A stretch of 18,355 nt of DNA, taken from positions 1 through 18,355 of the forward strand of contig JALUAR010000100.1 in NCBI GenBank assembly GCA_027050975.1, given 5' to 3'. Below, piece by piece: positions 6,384 to 13,714 of the stretch. The notes beneath the pieces are model-generated. The model saw only the letters and a list, made by a program, of their open reading frames with translations. It had not been told where the DNA came from and made no database searches. Source of the stretch: Thermodesulfovibrio sp. (GTDB lineage: Bacteria > Nitrospirota > Thermodesulfovibrionia > Thermodesulfovibrionales > JdFR-85). Within the stretch, counting starts at the first letter, position 1. Each line of letters opens with the position of its first letter. The position numbers were made by a program, and so were the translations under genes.

Positions 6384-7885
6384 GGAAGAGGCAGCTTTAT
6401 ATAAATGTTATCTCTTTAATACTAATCGTGATCTTTGCAAACCTTCTTGCAGGAAGATACTTTTTTAGCCTTGACCTTACGGAATCCAAGATCTATTCTC
6501 TAAGCAAAGCCACAAAGGATCTGATAGAAGGGCTTAACGAAAGAATAACAGTGAAGGTTATATTCTCGAAAGATATTCCTTACCCGTATAGTACAAATAC
6601 CCGCTATGCCCTTGATCTGCTCAATGACTACAGAAGATTTTCAGAGGGAAAGATCAGTATTGATATTATCCCTCCCGAAAACGTAAAAGCTCTTGATGAG
6701 GCGGCAGGCCTTTACGGAATTCCATCGGTCCAGGTAAATGCAATCGAGAATGATCAGATCCGGATCAAAAGGGTCTATATGGGGCTGGCCTTTGTGCATG
6801 CTGACAGAATTGAGACTATTCCAGTGGTTAGCGATATAGGCAACTTAGAATATCAGATATCATCAGTGCTTAAGTCTCTTATGACAAAAGAAAGAAGAGT
6901 AATAGCCTTTCTCACGGGCCATGGCGAAAAGCCGCTGGCCAGGCTTAAAGAGGCGCTTAGAAAGAACTATGAGGTAAAGACTTTAAATATAAAAGACCAG
7001 GATACTCAGTTGGATGCCGATCTGGTAATAATTGCCGGCCCTACAGAGAGGTATTCGGAAGAAGAGCTTCTTAAGATAGACCAGTTTATTCTAAGAGGAG
7101 GAAAGGCTCTGTTTCTTCTGGATCGTGTGCAGGCTGATCCTCAGTACGGATTCGGTAGAACTCTGGAGACAGGCTTGGAGGATTTACTTGAGGAGTATGG
7201 GGTAAAAATAAAACCAGCCCTTGTGTATGATCTTTCGGCAGGGTTGATAAATGTCAGCGAAAGACGTGGCGGTTTCCTGTTTACAACGGTAACTGCATAT
7301 CCATTCTTTCCCAGGATTCTTGACCTCGACAGAGACAGTATCATAACAAAAAATATAGAAACCGTCACTCTTGGTTATGCATCACCAATTGAACTCACAG
7401 AGCAGGCAGGCATAGAGACCACGGTGCTAGCGAAAACAAGTAGACGTTCCGGGGTGCTAAATCCTCCTTTCTATGTTGCAGTGGGTAGGAGTTTTAGTGA
7501 GAAGGATTTTCAGGGCCCTCCGACTCCTGTAGCGGTTTTACTCTCTGGAATGTTTAAGAGCAAGTTTTCAGGAGAGAAAAAGGATATCATCAAGGAAGGC
7601 AAAAGCAGGATTATAATTGTTTCTGATTCGGATTTTGCCACTGACGAGTTTATTGACTCTCCCGGCAATGGCCAGTTTGTCCTGAATGCGATAGACTGGC
7701 TTGCAGAGGATGACTCACTGATAACAATCCGTTCCAAGAATGTGGAGAGTAGACCGATAAGGGATGTAACACCTACTCTGCAGCGTGCGATCCGGTATAC
7801 CACTGTTTTACTGCCACCTGTACTTGTAGTGTTTACAGGTGTGATTCTCTGGAGGATAAGAAAAAGCAGGAGGGAAAGACCGTGA
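6380..7885 (+). CDS. GldG-like ABC transporter auxiliary protein (ABC_transp_aux, PF09822)
   Basis: The 501-residue product has an N-terminal membrane helix (about 8-28), then SLDLTESKIYSLS, the hallmark opening of this family. A large extracytoplasmic region follows, with VIAFLTGHGEKPL (174-186) and a ThuA/glutamine-amidotransferase-like stretch (VIIAGPTERYSEEELLKIDQ, GGKALFLLD, 216-248). Near the C-terminus there is a second helix (about 470-490) followed by a basic tail. In Bacteroidota, GldG joins GldA and GldF in the gliding and secretion apparatus. The homologues in other phyla have no settled function and probably act as an extracytoplasmic part of an ABC-2 exporter. It overlaps both neighbours by 4 bp. 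Confidence 0.85.
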   Translation: MRKRQLYINVISLILIVIFANLLAGRYFFSLDLTESKIYSLSKATKDLIEGLNERITVKVIFSKDIPYPYSTNTRYALDLLNDYRRFSEGKISIDIIPPENVKALDEAAGLYGIPSVQVNAIENDQIRIKRVYMGLAFVHADRIETIPVVSDIGNLEYQISSVLKSLMTKERRVIAFLTGHGEKPLARLKEALRKNYEVKTLNIKDQDTQLDADLVIIAGPTERYSEEELLKIDQFILRGGKALFLLDRVQADPQYGFGRTLETGLEDLLEEYGVKIKPALVYDLSAGLINVSERRGGFLFTTVTAYPFFPRILDLDRDSIITKNIETVTLGYASPIELTEQAGIETTVLAKTSRRSGVLNPPFYVAVGRSFSEKDFQGPPTPVAVLLSGMFKSKFSGEKKDIIKEGKSRIIIVSDSDFATDEFIDSPGNGQFVLNAIDWLAEDDSLITIRSKNVESRPIRDVTPTLQRAIRYTTVLLPPVLVVFTGVILWRIRKSRRERP

Positions 7886-8751
7886 TTAAGAGATATGCAT
7901 TACCAATCATAGCGATTATATTAATGGCATTGTACTTTATCCCGATGCTCATTGAAAGCAAGCCCTCCAGGACCGTCATTATCAGTAGAAAGGAAGATGT
8001 AAAAGAGATAAAAATAAAAAAAGGGGATAATCTGATAAGACTCCTCAGAAGGAACGGAAGTTGGCGAATAGCCGCCCCGGAAGACTGGCCTGCAGACAGT
8101 GAAAAGGTTGAGGCCCTTCTTAATGCATTGAAGGAGACAGTGCTTGAGAATGCCATAACAGACAATAAGAGTCGATACAATGAGTTCGGAATAAATGGTA
8201 ACGGAGACTATCTTGAAATTAGCACTAAGAATGGTCAGTCCCGTCGCTTCCTGCTTGGTAAAAGGGGGCCAAGATATTCGTTAATATATATCCGTCCTGA
8301 TGATGAAGCGACGGTTTACCTTGTTAATGCTAAATTTGCCGACCGTCTGCCTTCCGGCAAATATGCATTCAGAGACAGAACCATTCTTTCCCTGGAACCT
8401 TCCACGATAGAGAAAGTCCAGTGGAAGTATGGTGATGAATCTTACTCATATATAAAGAGAGAAAAGGAATGGGTAAGGGTGGATACCGAAGGCAGAGAGA
8501 CGCCATTGGCAGATGATGCGATTAAAGACTATCTTGAGGATATTTCCAGCATAAGAGCTTCGGGCTTTCTTGACAATGACAGACTTCCGGAGTCGGCAGA
8601 CCATGTGGGAAAGATTATTATAAAAGCCGATGAAGAGATAGTCCTCAATCTTTATGAGGATAAAAAGAAAAAGGAATACTATCTTCTCAGAGGAGATATG
8701 CCATACAGGATTAGCAAATTCCTGAAGGATAGATTGTTTAAAAGGATTTAG
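7882..8751 (+). CDS. DUF4340 domain protein, membrane anchored
   Basis: The 289-residue product starts at GTG, overlapping the stop of the GldG-like gene. One membrane helix lies at about 4-20, with the rest on the outer face. The sequence has the features of DUF4340: repeated WRIAAPEDWPADSEKVEALLNAL-type segments, FGI then ISTKNG, and LLGKRG. It recurs next to GldG-type genes in many bacteria, and here it closes the four-gene operon. Its molecular role is unknown; an extracytoplasmic partner of the transporter is the reasonable inference. No terminator hairpin is visible after it. Confidence 0.8.
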   Translation: MIKRYALPIIAIILMALYFIPMLIESKPSRTVIISRKEDVKEIKIKKGDNLIRLLRRNGSWRIAAPEDWPADSEKVEALLNALKETVLENAITDNKSRYNEFGINGNGDYLEISTKNGQSRRFLLGKRGPRYSLIYIRPDDEATVYLVNAKFADRLPSGKYAFRDRTILSLEPSTIEKVQWKYGDESYSYIKREKEWVRVDTEGRETPLADDAIKDYLEDISSIRASGFLDNDRLPESADHVGKIIIKADEEIVLNLYEDKKKKEYYLLRGDMPYRISKFLKDRLFKRI

Positions 8752-8764
8752 CCGGATCTTTCCT

Positions 8765-8794
8765 TTGACAAATCCTTTCTCATCTTGGTAAATT
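8765..8794 (+). promoter_or_regulatory. hisC: Candidate promoter of hisC
   Basis: TTGACA at 8765-8770 matches the -35 consensus. TAAATT at 8789-8794, 18 bp away, is a weaker -10. It lies in the 85-bp gap between the DUF4340 gene and hisC. No good ribosome binding site is seen before the hisC ATG. Confidence 0.4.
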
Positions 8795-8836
8795 TAAAAC
8801 ACCCCTAATTACAAAAGATACCGGCTGGTTAATTTA

Positions 8837-9868
8837 ATGGATATAAAAAGACTACTAAGACGTAATATCAGAACCCTCAAGGCTTATGCTGCAAAGGAGA
8901 TCCCCTGCAGGGTGAAGCTTGATGCAAACGAAAGCCCTTACGGATTTCCTGCTTTTGTCTCCGCTGTTGAGAAAATTCAGACCAACAGATATCCTGACCC
9001 GGAAGGAAAGGCATTGAAGAAGGCTGCTTCGAAGCGCTGGAGGGTGGGGATAAAGAATCTGCTCCTTGGTAATGGCTCTGACGAACTGATATATTATCTT
9101 ATAACAACCTTTGGCGGACCAGTGCTGTATCCTACTCCAACTTTTAGCATGTACGGGATAATTGCAAGGGCCCTGGGTGAGAAGACCGTAGAGGTTCCTC
9201 TGGACAGGGAGTTTGATCTTGATCTGGATAAAATGATAGAGGCAATCAGAAACTACCGACCGAAACTTATTTTTCTCAGTTCACCAAATAACCCTACCGG
9301 GAACTGTTTTTCAACTGACAGGATGCTAAAGATTCTTGACACCTCAAAAGGTATAGTAGTGATAGACGAAGCATACCAGGCATTTGCAAGTAAAAGGGGG
9401 ATGCTGCCGCTGCTCAGGGATTTTGAAAGGATTGCTATTATGCGTACGCTCAGCAAGATAGGTTTTGCATCCCTCAGAGTCGGATTCCTGATAGCATCGG
9501 AAGATATAATCGAGGCAGTCGATAGGGTAAGACTTCCCTTTAATGTTAATGCCCTTTCTCAGAGTATTGCTGAGGAGGTATTCAGGAATTATGCCGATAT
9601 TGACAGGAGCGTCCAGATTATCTGCAGGGAGAGGGATAGGGTATTTAAAGAGCTAAGCAGCCTCCCTTTGCTGAAGGTATTTCCTTCTGAGGCCAACTTT
9701 ATTCTCTTCAGAATAAAGAATGCCTCTTCAGTACACAGGAAACTCCTTCAAAAGGGTGTACTTGTCAGAGATATGACCTCTTTGGTCAGGGACGCATTGA
9801 GGGTGACCATTGGCACACCTGAAGAGAATGATATCTTTCTGGAAGCCCTTAAATCCATAGTTGTCTAA
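8837..9868 (+). CDS. hisC: Histidinol-phosphate aminotransferase
   Basis: The 343-residue product is a fold-type I PLP aminotransferase that converts imidazole-acetol phosphate to histidinol phosphate in histidine synthesis, with glutamate as amino donor. KLDANESPYGFP near the N-terminus is the HisC hallmark. The PLP-binding features are SSPNNPTGN (148-156), IDEAY (176-180) and the Schiff-base Lys207 in TLSKIGFASLRVGF, followed by Arg214. Length is typical. No other his gene is in the window, so the pathway is dispersed. Closely related enzymes act on other amino acids, and a broad-specificity member cannot be excluded. A CDF transporter gene begins within about 55 bp downstream. Confidence 0.88.
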   Translation: MDIKRLLRRNIRTLKAYAAKEIPCRVKLDANESPYGFPAFVSAVEKIQTNRYPDPEGKALKKAASKRWRVGIKNLLLGNGSDELIYYLITTFGGPVLYPTPTFSMYGIIARALGEKTVEVPLDREFDLDLDKMIEAIRNYRPKLIFLSSPNNPTGNCFSTDRMLKILDTSKGIVVIDEAYQAFASKRGMLPLLRDFERIAIMRTLSKIGFASLRVGFLIASEDIIEAVDRVRLPFNVNALSQSIAEEVFRNYADIDRSVQIICRERDRVFKELSSLPLLKVFPSEANFILFRIKNASSVHRKLLQKGVLVRDMTSLVRDALRVTIGTPEENDIFLEALKSIVV

Positions 9869-9900
9869 AGGTAGCTCGTTCTGTATCGTTACCGATAGAT

Positions 9901-10848
9901 TTGGGAAATATAAATAATAGTATGAATAAGCAGCAAGCCGCCTCAATCTCAATCCTCTCAAATACAGTACTGGTGATTGTTAAGGGTATAACAGGCTTTA
10001 TTACAGGCAGTGTGAGCATTCTCTCTGAGGCCCTTAACAGCGCTATAGATATTGTTGCCTCTTTAATGGCCTATCTCAGTGTCAGGGAGGCTGAAAAGCC
10101 TGCTGACCGAGAACATCCCTTTGGCCACGGAAAGTTTGAAAACTTAAGCGGCATGGTAGAGGCTGTGCTCATTATTGGTGCAGCCCTATTCATTGTATAT
10201 GAAGCAATAAGCAGGGTGATTCATGGAAAAAGTATTTCAATTCCAATGGTGGGTATCACCGTTATGGCCTTTTCTGCAGTAGTAAAGTTTACTGTTTCGC
10301 GCCTGTTGCATAAAGTGGCTGAAAGGACAGATTCCATAGCCCTGGAGGCTGAGGCAAGGAATCTGCGTATGGATGTATACAGCAACCTGTCGGTCTTTGC
10401 AGGGCTTATCCTGATAGTCCTTACCGGCCTCACCTTTATTGATTCCATACTTGCCGTGATTGTGGCAGCGATGATTGTATCCGAGGGTGTATCAATATTC
10501 AGACGCTCTTTGTGGGGGCTACTTGATATTGCCCTTCCGGAGGAGGAACTTAGGATAATTCATGAGGTGCTTGATGCACATAGTGACTTTATTAAGGACT
10601 ATCACGATCTGAGAACGCGCAAGGCTGGTAGCGAAAGACATATTGATCTTCACCTTACAGTCTGTCGTGACGAAAGTATTGCGGACACTCATAAGACAAT
10701 GGACAGTATCGAAAGAGAACTGACACAGAGACTGCCCAGATGTAAGGTGGTTATACATCCGGAGCCTTGCACTCATCACTCAGATGTATGCCCTTCGGAG
10801 TGCTACTGGTTGAGGATAAAAAAGGGAAAGACTAATACATCCCCATAG
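9901..10848 (+). CDS. Cation diffusion facilitator (CDF) family metal transporter
   Basis: The product has 315 residues from TTG, or 308 from the ATG at 9922; neither has a good ribosome binding site. Six membrane helices are followed by a cytoplasmic domain with HDLRTR (235-240), HIDLHL and a C-terminal VVIHPEPC, as in FieF/YiiP. The HPFGHGK loop (72-78) is also present. The membrane metal site departs from FieF. Where FieF has D45/D49 and H153/D157, this protein has N46/D50 (LNSAIDIV) and N154/D158 (EARNLRMDV), numbered from the TTG. Such changes in CDF proteins are known to alter metal choice, but which metal is moved cannot be read here. The tail is rich in Cys and His (C290, H292, H293, C297, C301). 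It probably exports a divalent metal from the cytoplasm. The 3' end overlaps trpS by 17 bp. Confidence 0.85.
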   Translation: MGNINNSMNKQQAASISILSNTVLVIVKGITGFITGSVSILSEALNSAIDIVASLMAYLSVREAEKPADREHPFGHGKFENLSGMVEAVLIIGAALFIVYEAISRVIHGKSISIPMVGITVMAFSAVVKFTVSRLLHKVAERTDSIALEAEARNLRMDVYSNLSVFAGLILIVLTGLTFIDSILAVIVAAMIVSEGVSIFRRSLWGLLDIALPEEELRIIHEVLDAHSDFIKDYHDLRTRKAGSERHIDLHLTVCRDESIADTHKTMDSIERELTQRLPRCKVVIHPEPCTHHSDVCPSECYWLRIKKGKTNTSP

Positions 10849-11815
10849 CATCCCTTACAAGCTGCATTGTCTCTCTGGCTACCTTTTGTGCCCTTTCAAC
10901 CCCGTTGTTTACAATATCTTCAAGAATGGATGGATTGTCAGAGAGTTCCTTCCTCTTCTGCCACAGAGGCTCAAGAACCTTGAAGACATTCTTTATGAGA
11001 ATTCTCTTGCAGTCTATACAACCAATACCTGCAGTTCGGCAACCTTCGGCAACCTCTTCCAGTTCCTCCTTCGTTGAGAAGACCTTATGTAGCTGATATA
11101 CAGGTGATTTCTCAGGGTCTCCCGGATCGGTTCTTCTCATCCTCTGTGTGTCGGTAACCATGGTCAGAATCTTTTTTTCCACAACTTCTGGTGGATCATT
11201 TAGATAGATTGCATTGTCATAGCTTTTTGACATCTTTCTGCCGTCGAGTCCGGTTACCTTTGGATATTCTGTCAGAAGTGGTTCAGGTTCAGGTAATACA
11301 TCTGTTTTATATAGATAGTTGAATCTTCGTGCGATCTCCCTTGTTATCTCCAGATGTGGGACCTGGTCGATACCTACAGGTACATAGGAGGCCCTGTAGA
11401 TAAGGATATCGGCAGACTGCAAAACAGGATATCCGAAAAAGCCATATGTTCCAAGGTCACGATCCTTTATCTCTTCCTTTTTCTCTTTATATGTCGGAAC
11501 ACGTTCCAGCCAGCCAAGGGGTGTGATCATGCTTAGGAGAATGTGGAGTTCTGCATGCTCCAGGATTCTTGACTGTATAAAAATGGTGCATTTTTCAGGA
11601 TCAAGACCTGCGGCAATAAAATTCATCAAAAGGTCCTTTGTATACTCCTTTATGACAGTTGGATCTGCGTAGTTTGTAGTAAGGGCATGCCAGTCTGCCA
11701 CAAAATAGTAGCATTCGTATTTATCCTGCAATCTTACCCAATTGCTTAAAGCTCCCATCAGATTGCCCAGATGCAGATATCCGCTTGGCTGCATACCGCT
11801 TAATACCCTTTTCAA
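10832..11815 (-). CDS. trpS: Tryptophan--tRNA ligase
   Basis: The 327-residue product is a class I aminoacyl-tRNA synthetase that charges tRNA-Trp. The HIGH-like motif is PSGYLHLGN (10-18) and the KMSKS motif is complete (194-198, in GRKMSKSYDN). QSADILIYRASYVPVGIDQVPH (133-154) is typical of the bacterial enzyme. The start is a TTG preceded by a very strong Shine-Dalgarno (AAGGAGGT on the minus strand), so an alternative start is unlikely. It is transcribed away from kdsC and converges on the CDF gene, overlapping its end. Confidence 0.95.
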   Translation of the reverse strand: MKRVLSGMQPSGYLHLGNLMGALSNWVRLQDKYECYYFVADWHALTTNYADPTVIKEYTKDLLMNFIAAGLDPEKCTIFIQSRILEHAELHILLSMITPLGWLERVPTYKEKKEEIKDRDLGTYGFFGYPVLQSADILIYRASYVPVGIDQVPHLEITREIARRFNYLYKTDVLPEPEPLLTEYPKVTGLDGRKMSKSYDNAIYLNDPPEVVEKKILTMVTDTQRMRRTDPGDPEKSPVYQLHKVFSTKEELEEVAEGCRTAGIGCIDCKRILIKNVFKVLEPLWQKRKELSDNPSILEDIVNNGVERAQKVARETMQLVRDAMGMY

Positions 11816-11823
11816 GATACACT

Positions 11824-11832
11824 ACCTCCTTT
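11824..11832 (-). promoter_or_regulatory. trpS: Strong ribosome binding site of trpS
   Basis: The minus strand reads AAAGGAGGT here, 8 nt before the TTG start codon. It decides the TTG start. A minus-strand TATAAT lies just upstream (about 11838-11843), with no clear -35. Confidence 0.65.
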
Positions 11833-11881
11833 TTGGAATTATATCAGGTAAAATTTTTATCTAAAATTATAACAAAAGATC

Positions 11882-12010
11882 GTGCCGGAAAGGGAGATAG
11901 TTCAAAAAGCCGATAAAACTCTTACCAACCCTATTAAAGCTGACTTGAGTCAACTGGCGATTTCCTTCAATAGCAGGGGGCTTGTCTCTTTGGGCCTTGT
12001 CATGAAATAA
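11882..12010 (+). CDS. Possible small ORF (42 aa) upstream of kdsC, unrecognised
   Basis: A GTG at 11882 opens a 42-residue reading frame that ends at TAA 12008-12010, 10 bp before the kdsC ATG. The peptide has normal-looking composition (for example ADLSQLAISFNSRGLVSLGL), and its spacing to kdsC is operon-like. No ribosome binding site precedes the GTG, though TATAAC at 11868-11873 could act as a -10 for a near-leaderless message. It could be a real small gene, the remnant of a longer one, or an untranslated leader of kdsC. The family is not recognised. Confidence 0.25.
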   Translation: MPEREIVQKADKTLTNPIKADLSQLAISFNSRGLVSLGLVMK

Positions 12011-12020
12011 TATCTGTGCC

Positions 12021-12566
12021 ATGGATAACGGATTTATAACAGAAGAGGTAATGAACCGGGCTCGCAAAATAAAGCTCCTTATACTCGATGTGGATGGTGT
12101 GCTTACAGATGGGAGGATAATTCTTGACAATGAAGGCAATGAATTCAAGTCCTTTCATGTGCGTGATGGTCATGGAATAAAGGTTCTTATCAGACATGGT
12201 GTTAATGTGGCAATTATTACGGGAAGACATTCAAGGGTGGTTGAAAGAAGAGCTCATGAACTAGGTATAAAAGAGGTATATCAGAAATGCTTTAACAAGA
12301 GAATTGCTTATGATGAGATTAAGAAGAAATACAGTCTGAAGGATGAGGAGATTGCATACATCGGAGATGATATTGTGGATATCCCCCTGCTAACAAAGGT
12401 AGGGCTTCCGGTGGTTGTATCCGATGCGGCAGAGGATGCAAAAAGATATGCATCTCTGATTACCCGTGAGCGTGGAGGCAGAGGTGCTGTCAGAGAGGTG
12501 ACAGATCTCATACTGAAAGCGAAAGGTCTTTGGGAAGGAATAATAAATGAGTACAATAAGGCTTAA
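12021..12566 (+). CDS. kdsC: 3-deoxy-D-manno-octulosonate 8-phosphate phosphatase
   Basis: The 181-residue product is a HAD-superfamily C0-type phosphatase that hydrolyses Kdo-8-phosphate to Kdo in LPS inner-core synthesis. The catalytic motif LDVDGVLTDG gives D23 (nucleophile) and D25. Motif II is ITGRH (Thr67), the Lys of motif III is probably K93, and motif IV is GDDIVDIP (D116, D117). SFHVRDGHGIK and RERGGRGAVREV are characteristic of KdsC. The length is typical. A second in-frame ATG at 12051 (MNRARKIKLL) could be the start instead. The end overlaps pgsA by 20 bp. It supports an LPS-bearing outer membrane. Confidence 0.92.
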   Translation: MDNGFITEEVMNRARKIKLLILDVDGVLTDGRIILDNEGNEFKSFHVRDGHGIKVLIRHGVNVAIITGRHSRVVERRAHELGIKEVYQKCFNKRIAYDEIKKKYSLKDEEIAYIGDDIVDIPLLTKVGLPVVVSDAAEDAKRYASLITRERGGRGAVREVTDLILKAKGLWEGIINEYNKA

Positions 12567-13083
12567 TATTCCAACGATCCTTACATTTAGCAGGATATTT
12601 TCAATTCCCCTTTTTCTTGTGGTAGCTCCTAAAATGCCTGTTCTCGGAGCCACTATTTTTGCCCTGGCATCACTAACGGATTTTCTTGACGGCTACATTG
12701 CCAGAAAGACGGGGCAGATTACCAAGTTTGGCATTCTTCTTGATCCGATTGCTGACAAGTTCCTTGTCATCTCTGCCCTGATTCTTCTGGTTGATATGGA
12801 AAGACTGTCAGTTTTTGTTGCAACAGTAATAATAATCAGAGAGTTTCTTGTTACCGGCCTCAGGGTGGCGGCTCTTACCAAAAGGATAATCATACCGGCA
12901 GAGATGGGAGGAAAGTTTAAGACAACGGCACAGATAGTGGCTATCATATGTCTTATACTTGGTGACAATCTCTTCGGTATCAATCTTTATATCCCGGGTA
13001 CGGTTATGATCTGGATAGCACTTATACTTGCCCTTGTCTCAGGTGTTCAATATACAATTTCCTTCTGGAAGTCTGTAATGTGA
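12547..13083 (+). CDS. pgsA: CDP-diacylglycerol--glycerol-3-phosphate 3-phosphatidyltransferase
   Basis: The 178-residue integral membrane protein makes phosphatidylglycerol phosphate from CDP-diacylglycerol and glycerol-3-phosphate. The CDP-alcohol phosphotransferase signature is complete: D48-G49, A52-R53, G62, D66 and D70 in DGYIARKTGQITKFGILLD. NIPTILTFSRIFSIP near the start and IIREFLVTGLR are typical of PgsA rather than of phosphatidylserine synthase. The ATG lies inside the end of kdsC, with GGAAGGA as ribosome binding site just upstream. plsY follows 19 bp later, so the two phospholipid genes are probably expressed together. Confidence 0.92.
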   Translation: MSTIRLNIPTILTFSRIFSIPLFLVVAPKMPVLGATIFALASLTDFLDGYIARKTGQITKFGILLDPIADKFLVISALILLVDMERLSVFVATVIIIREFLVTGLRVAALTKRIIIPAEMGGKFKTTAQIVAIICLILGDNLFGINLYIPGTVMIWIALILALVSGVQYTISFWKSVM

Positions 13084-13102
13084 ATGACAGATGTGAGGTG
13101 AT

Positions 13103-13699
13103 ATGATGACAGCAGAGCATATAATTGTTCTCATAATATCCTATCTGGTTGGTTCCATACCATTTGGGGTGGTTTTTGCAAAGACTAAAGGGGTTGATCT
13201 CAGAAAGGTGGGAAGCGGAAATATTGGGGCAACCAATGTGCTGCGGTCTGTAGGAAAAAAGGAGGCCATTCTTACGCTCCTTGGCGACCTGCTCAAAGGA
13301 ACTTTTGCTGTGCTCCTTATGAAGCTTGCCGGTGGATCGGAAGCCTTTGTGGCCATGGCTGGAGCCGCTTCGGTGCTGGGGCATGATTTTTCCGTTTATC
13401 TCAAGTTCAAGGGTGGAAAAGGCGTTGCTACATCTCTGGGAGTGGTCTTTGCCTATGCCCCTTTTGTGGGGCTACTGACCCTCTGTTTATGGCTTTTTAT
13501 GGCTTTTGTGTTCAGATACTCATCCCTTGCAGCCCTTGTCTCTTTTGCACTTTTGCCACTAAATATGATAATCTTTCATATAGACAAGTCTGGAGTAGTT
13601 CTTGGTTTTGTTATAACTGGACTCATATTTTTAAAACATAGAGCAAACATTAAAAGGCTGCTGGAGGGTAGCGAGCCCAGAATAGGCAGAAGCAGTTAA
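13103..13699 (+). CDS. plsY: Acyl-phosphate:glycerol-3-phosphate acyltransferase
   Basis: The 198-residue membrane protein transfers an acyl chain from acyl-phosphate to glycerol-3-phosphate, the first committed step of phospholipid synthesis. The three PlsY motifs are present: GSIPFG (17-22), GSGNIGATNVLR (37-48) and GHDFSVYLKFKGGKGVAT in the middle. Length and four to five hydrophobic segments are typical. Two adjacent ATG codons (13103, 13106) follow GAGGTG, and either could be used. It follows pgsA, and the TPR protein gene starts 15 bp after it. Confidence 0.94.
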   Translation: MMTAEHIIVLIISYLVGSIPFGVVFAKTKGVDLRKVGSGNIGATNVLRSVGKKEAILTLLGDLLKGTFAVLLMKLAGGSEAFVAMAGAASVLGHDFSVYLKFKGGKGVATSLGVVFAYAPFVGLLTLCLWLFMAFVFRYSSLAALVSFALLPLNMIIFHIDKSGVVLGFVITGLIFLKHRANIKRLLEGSEPRIGRSS

Positions 13700-13714
13700 G
13701 CAGCGGAGGGCTTA

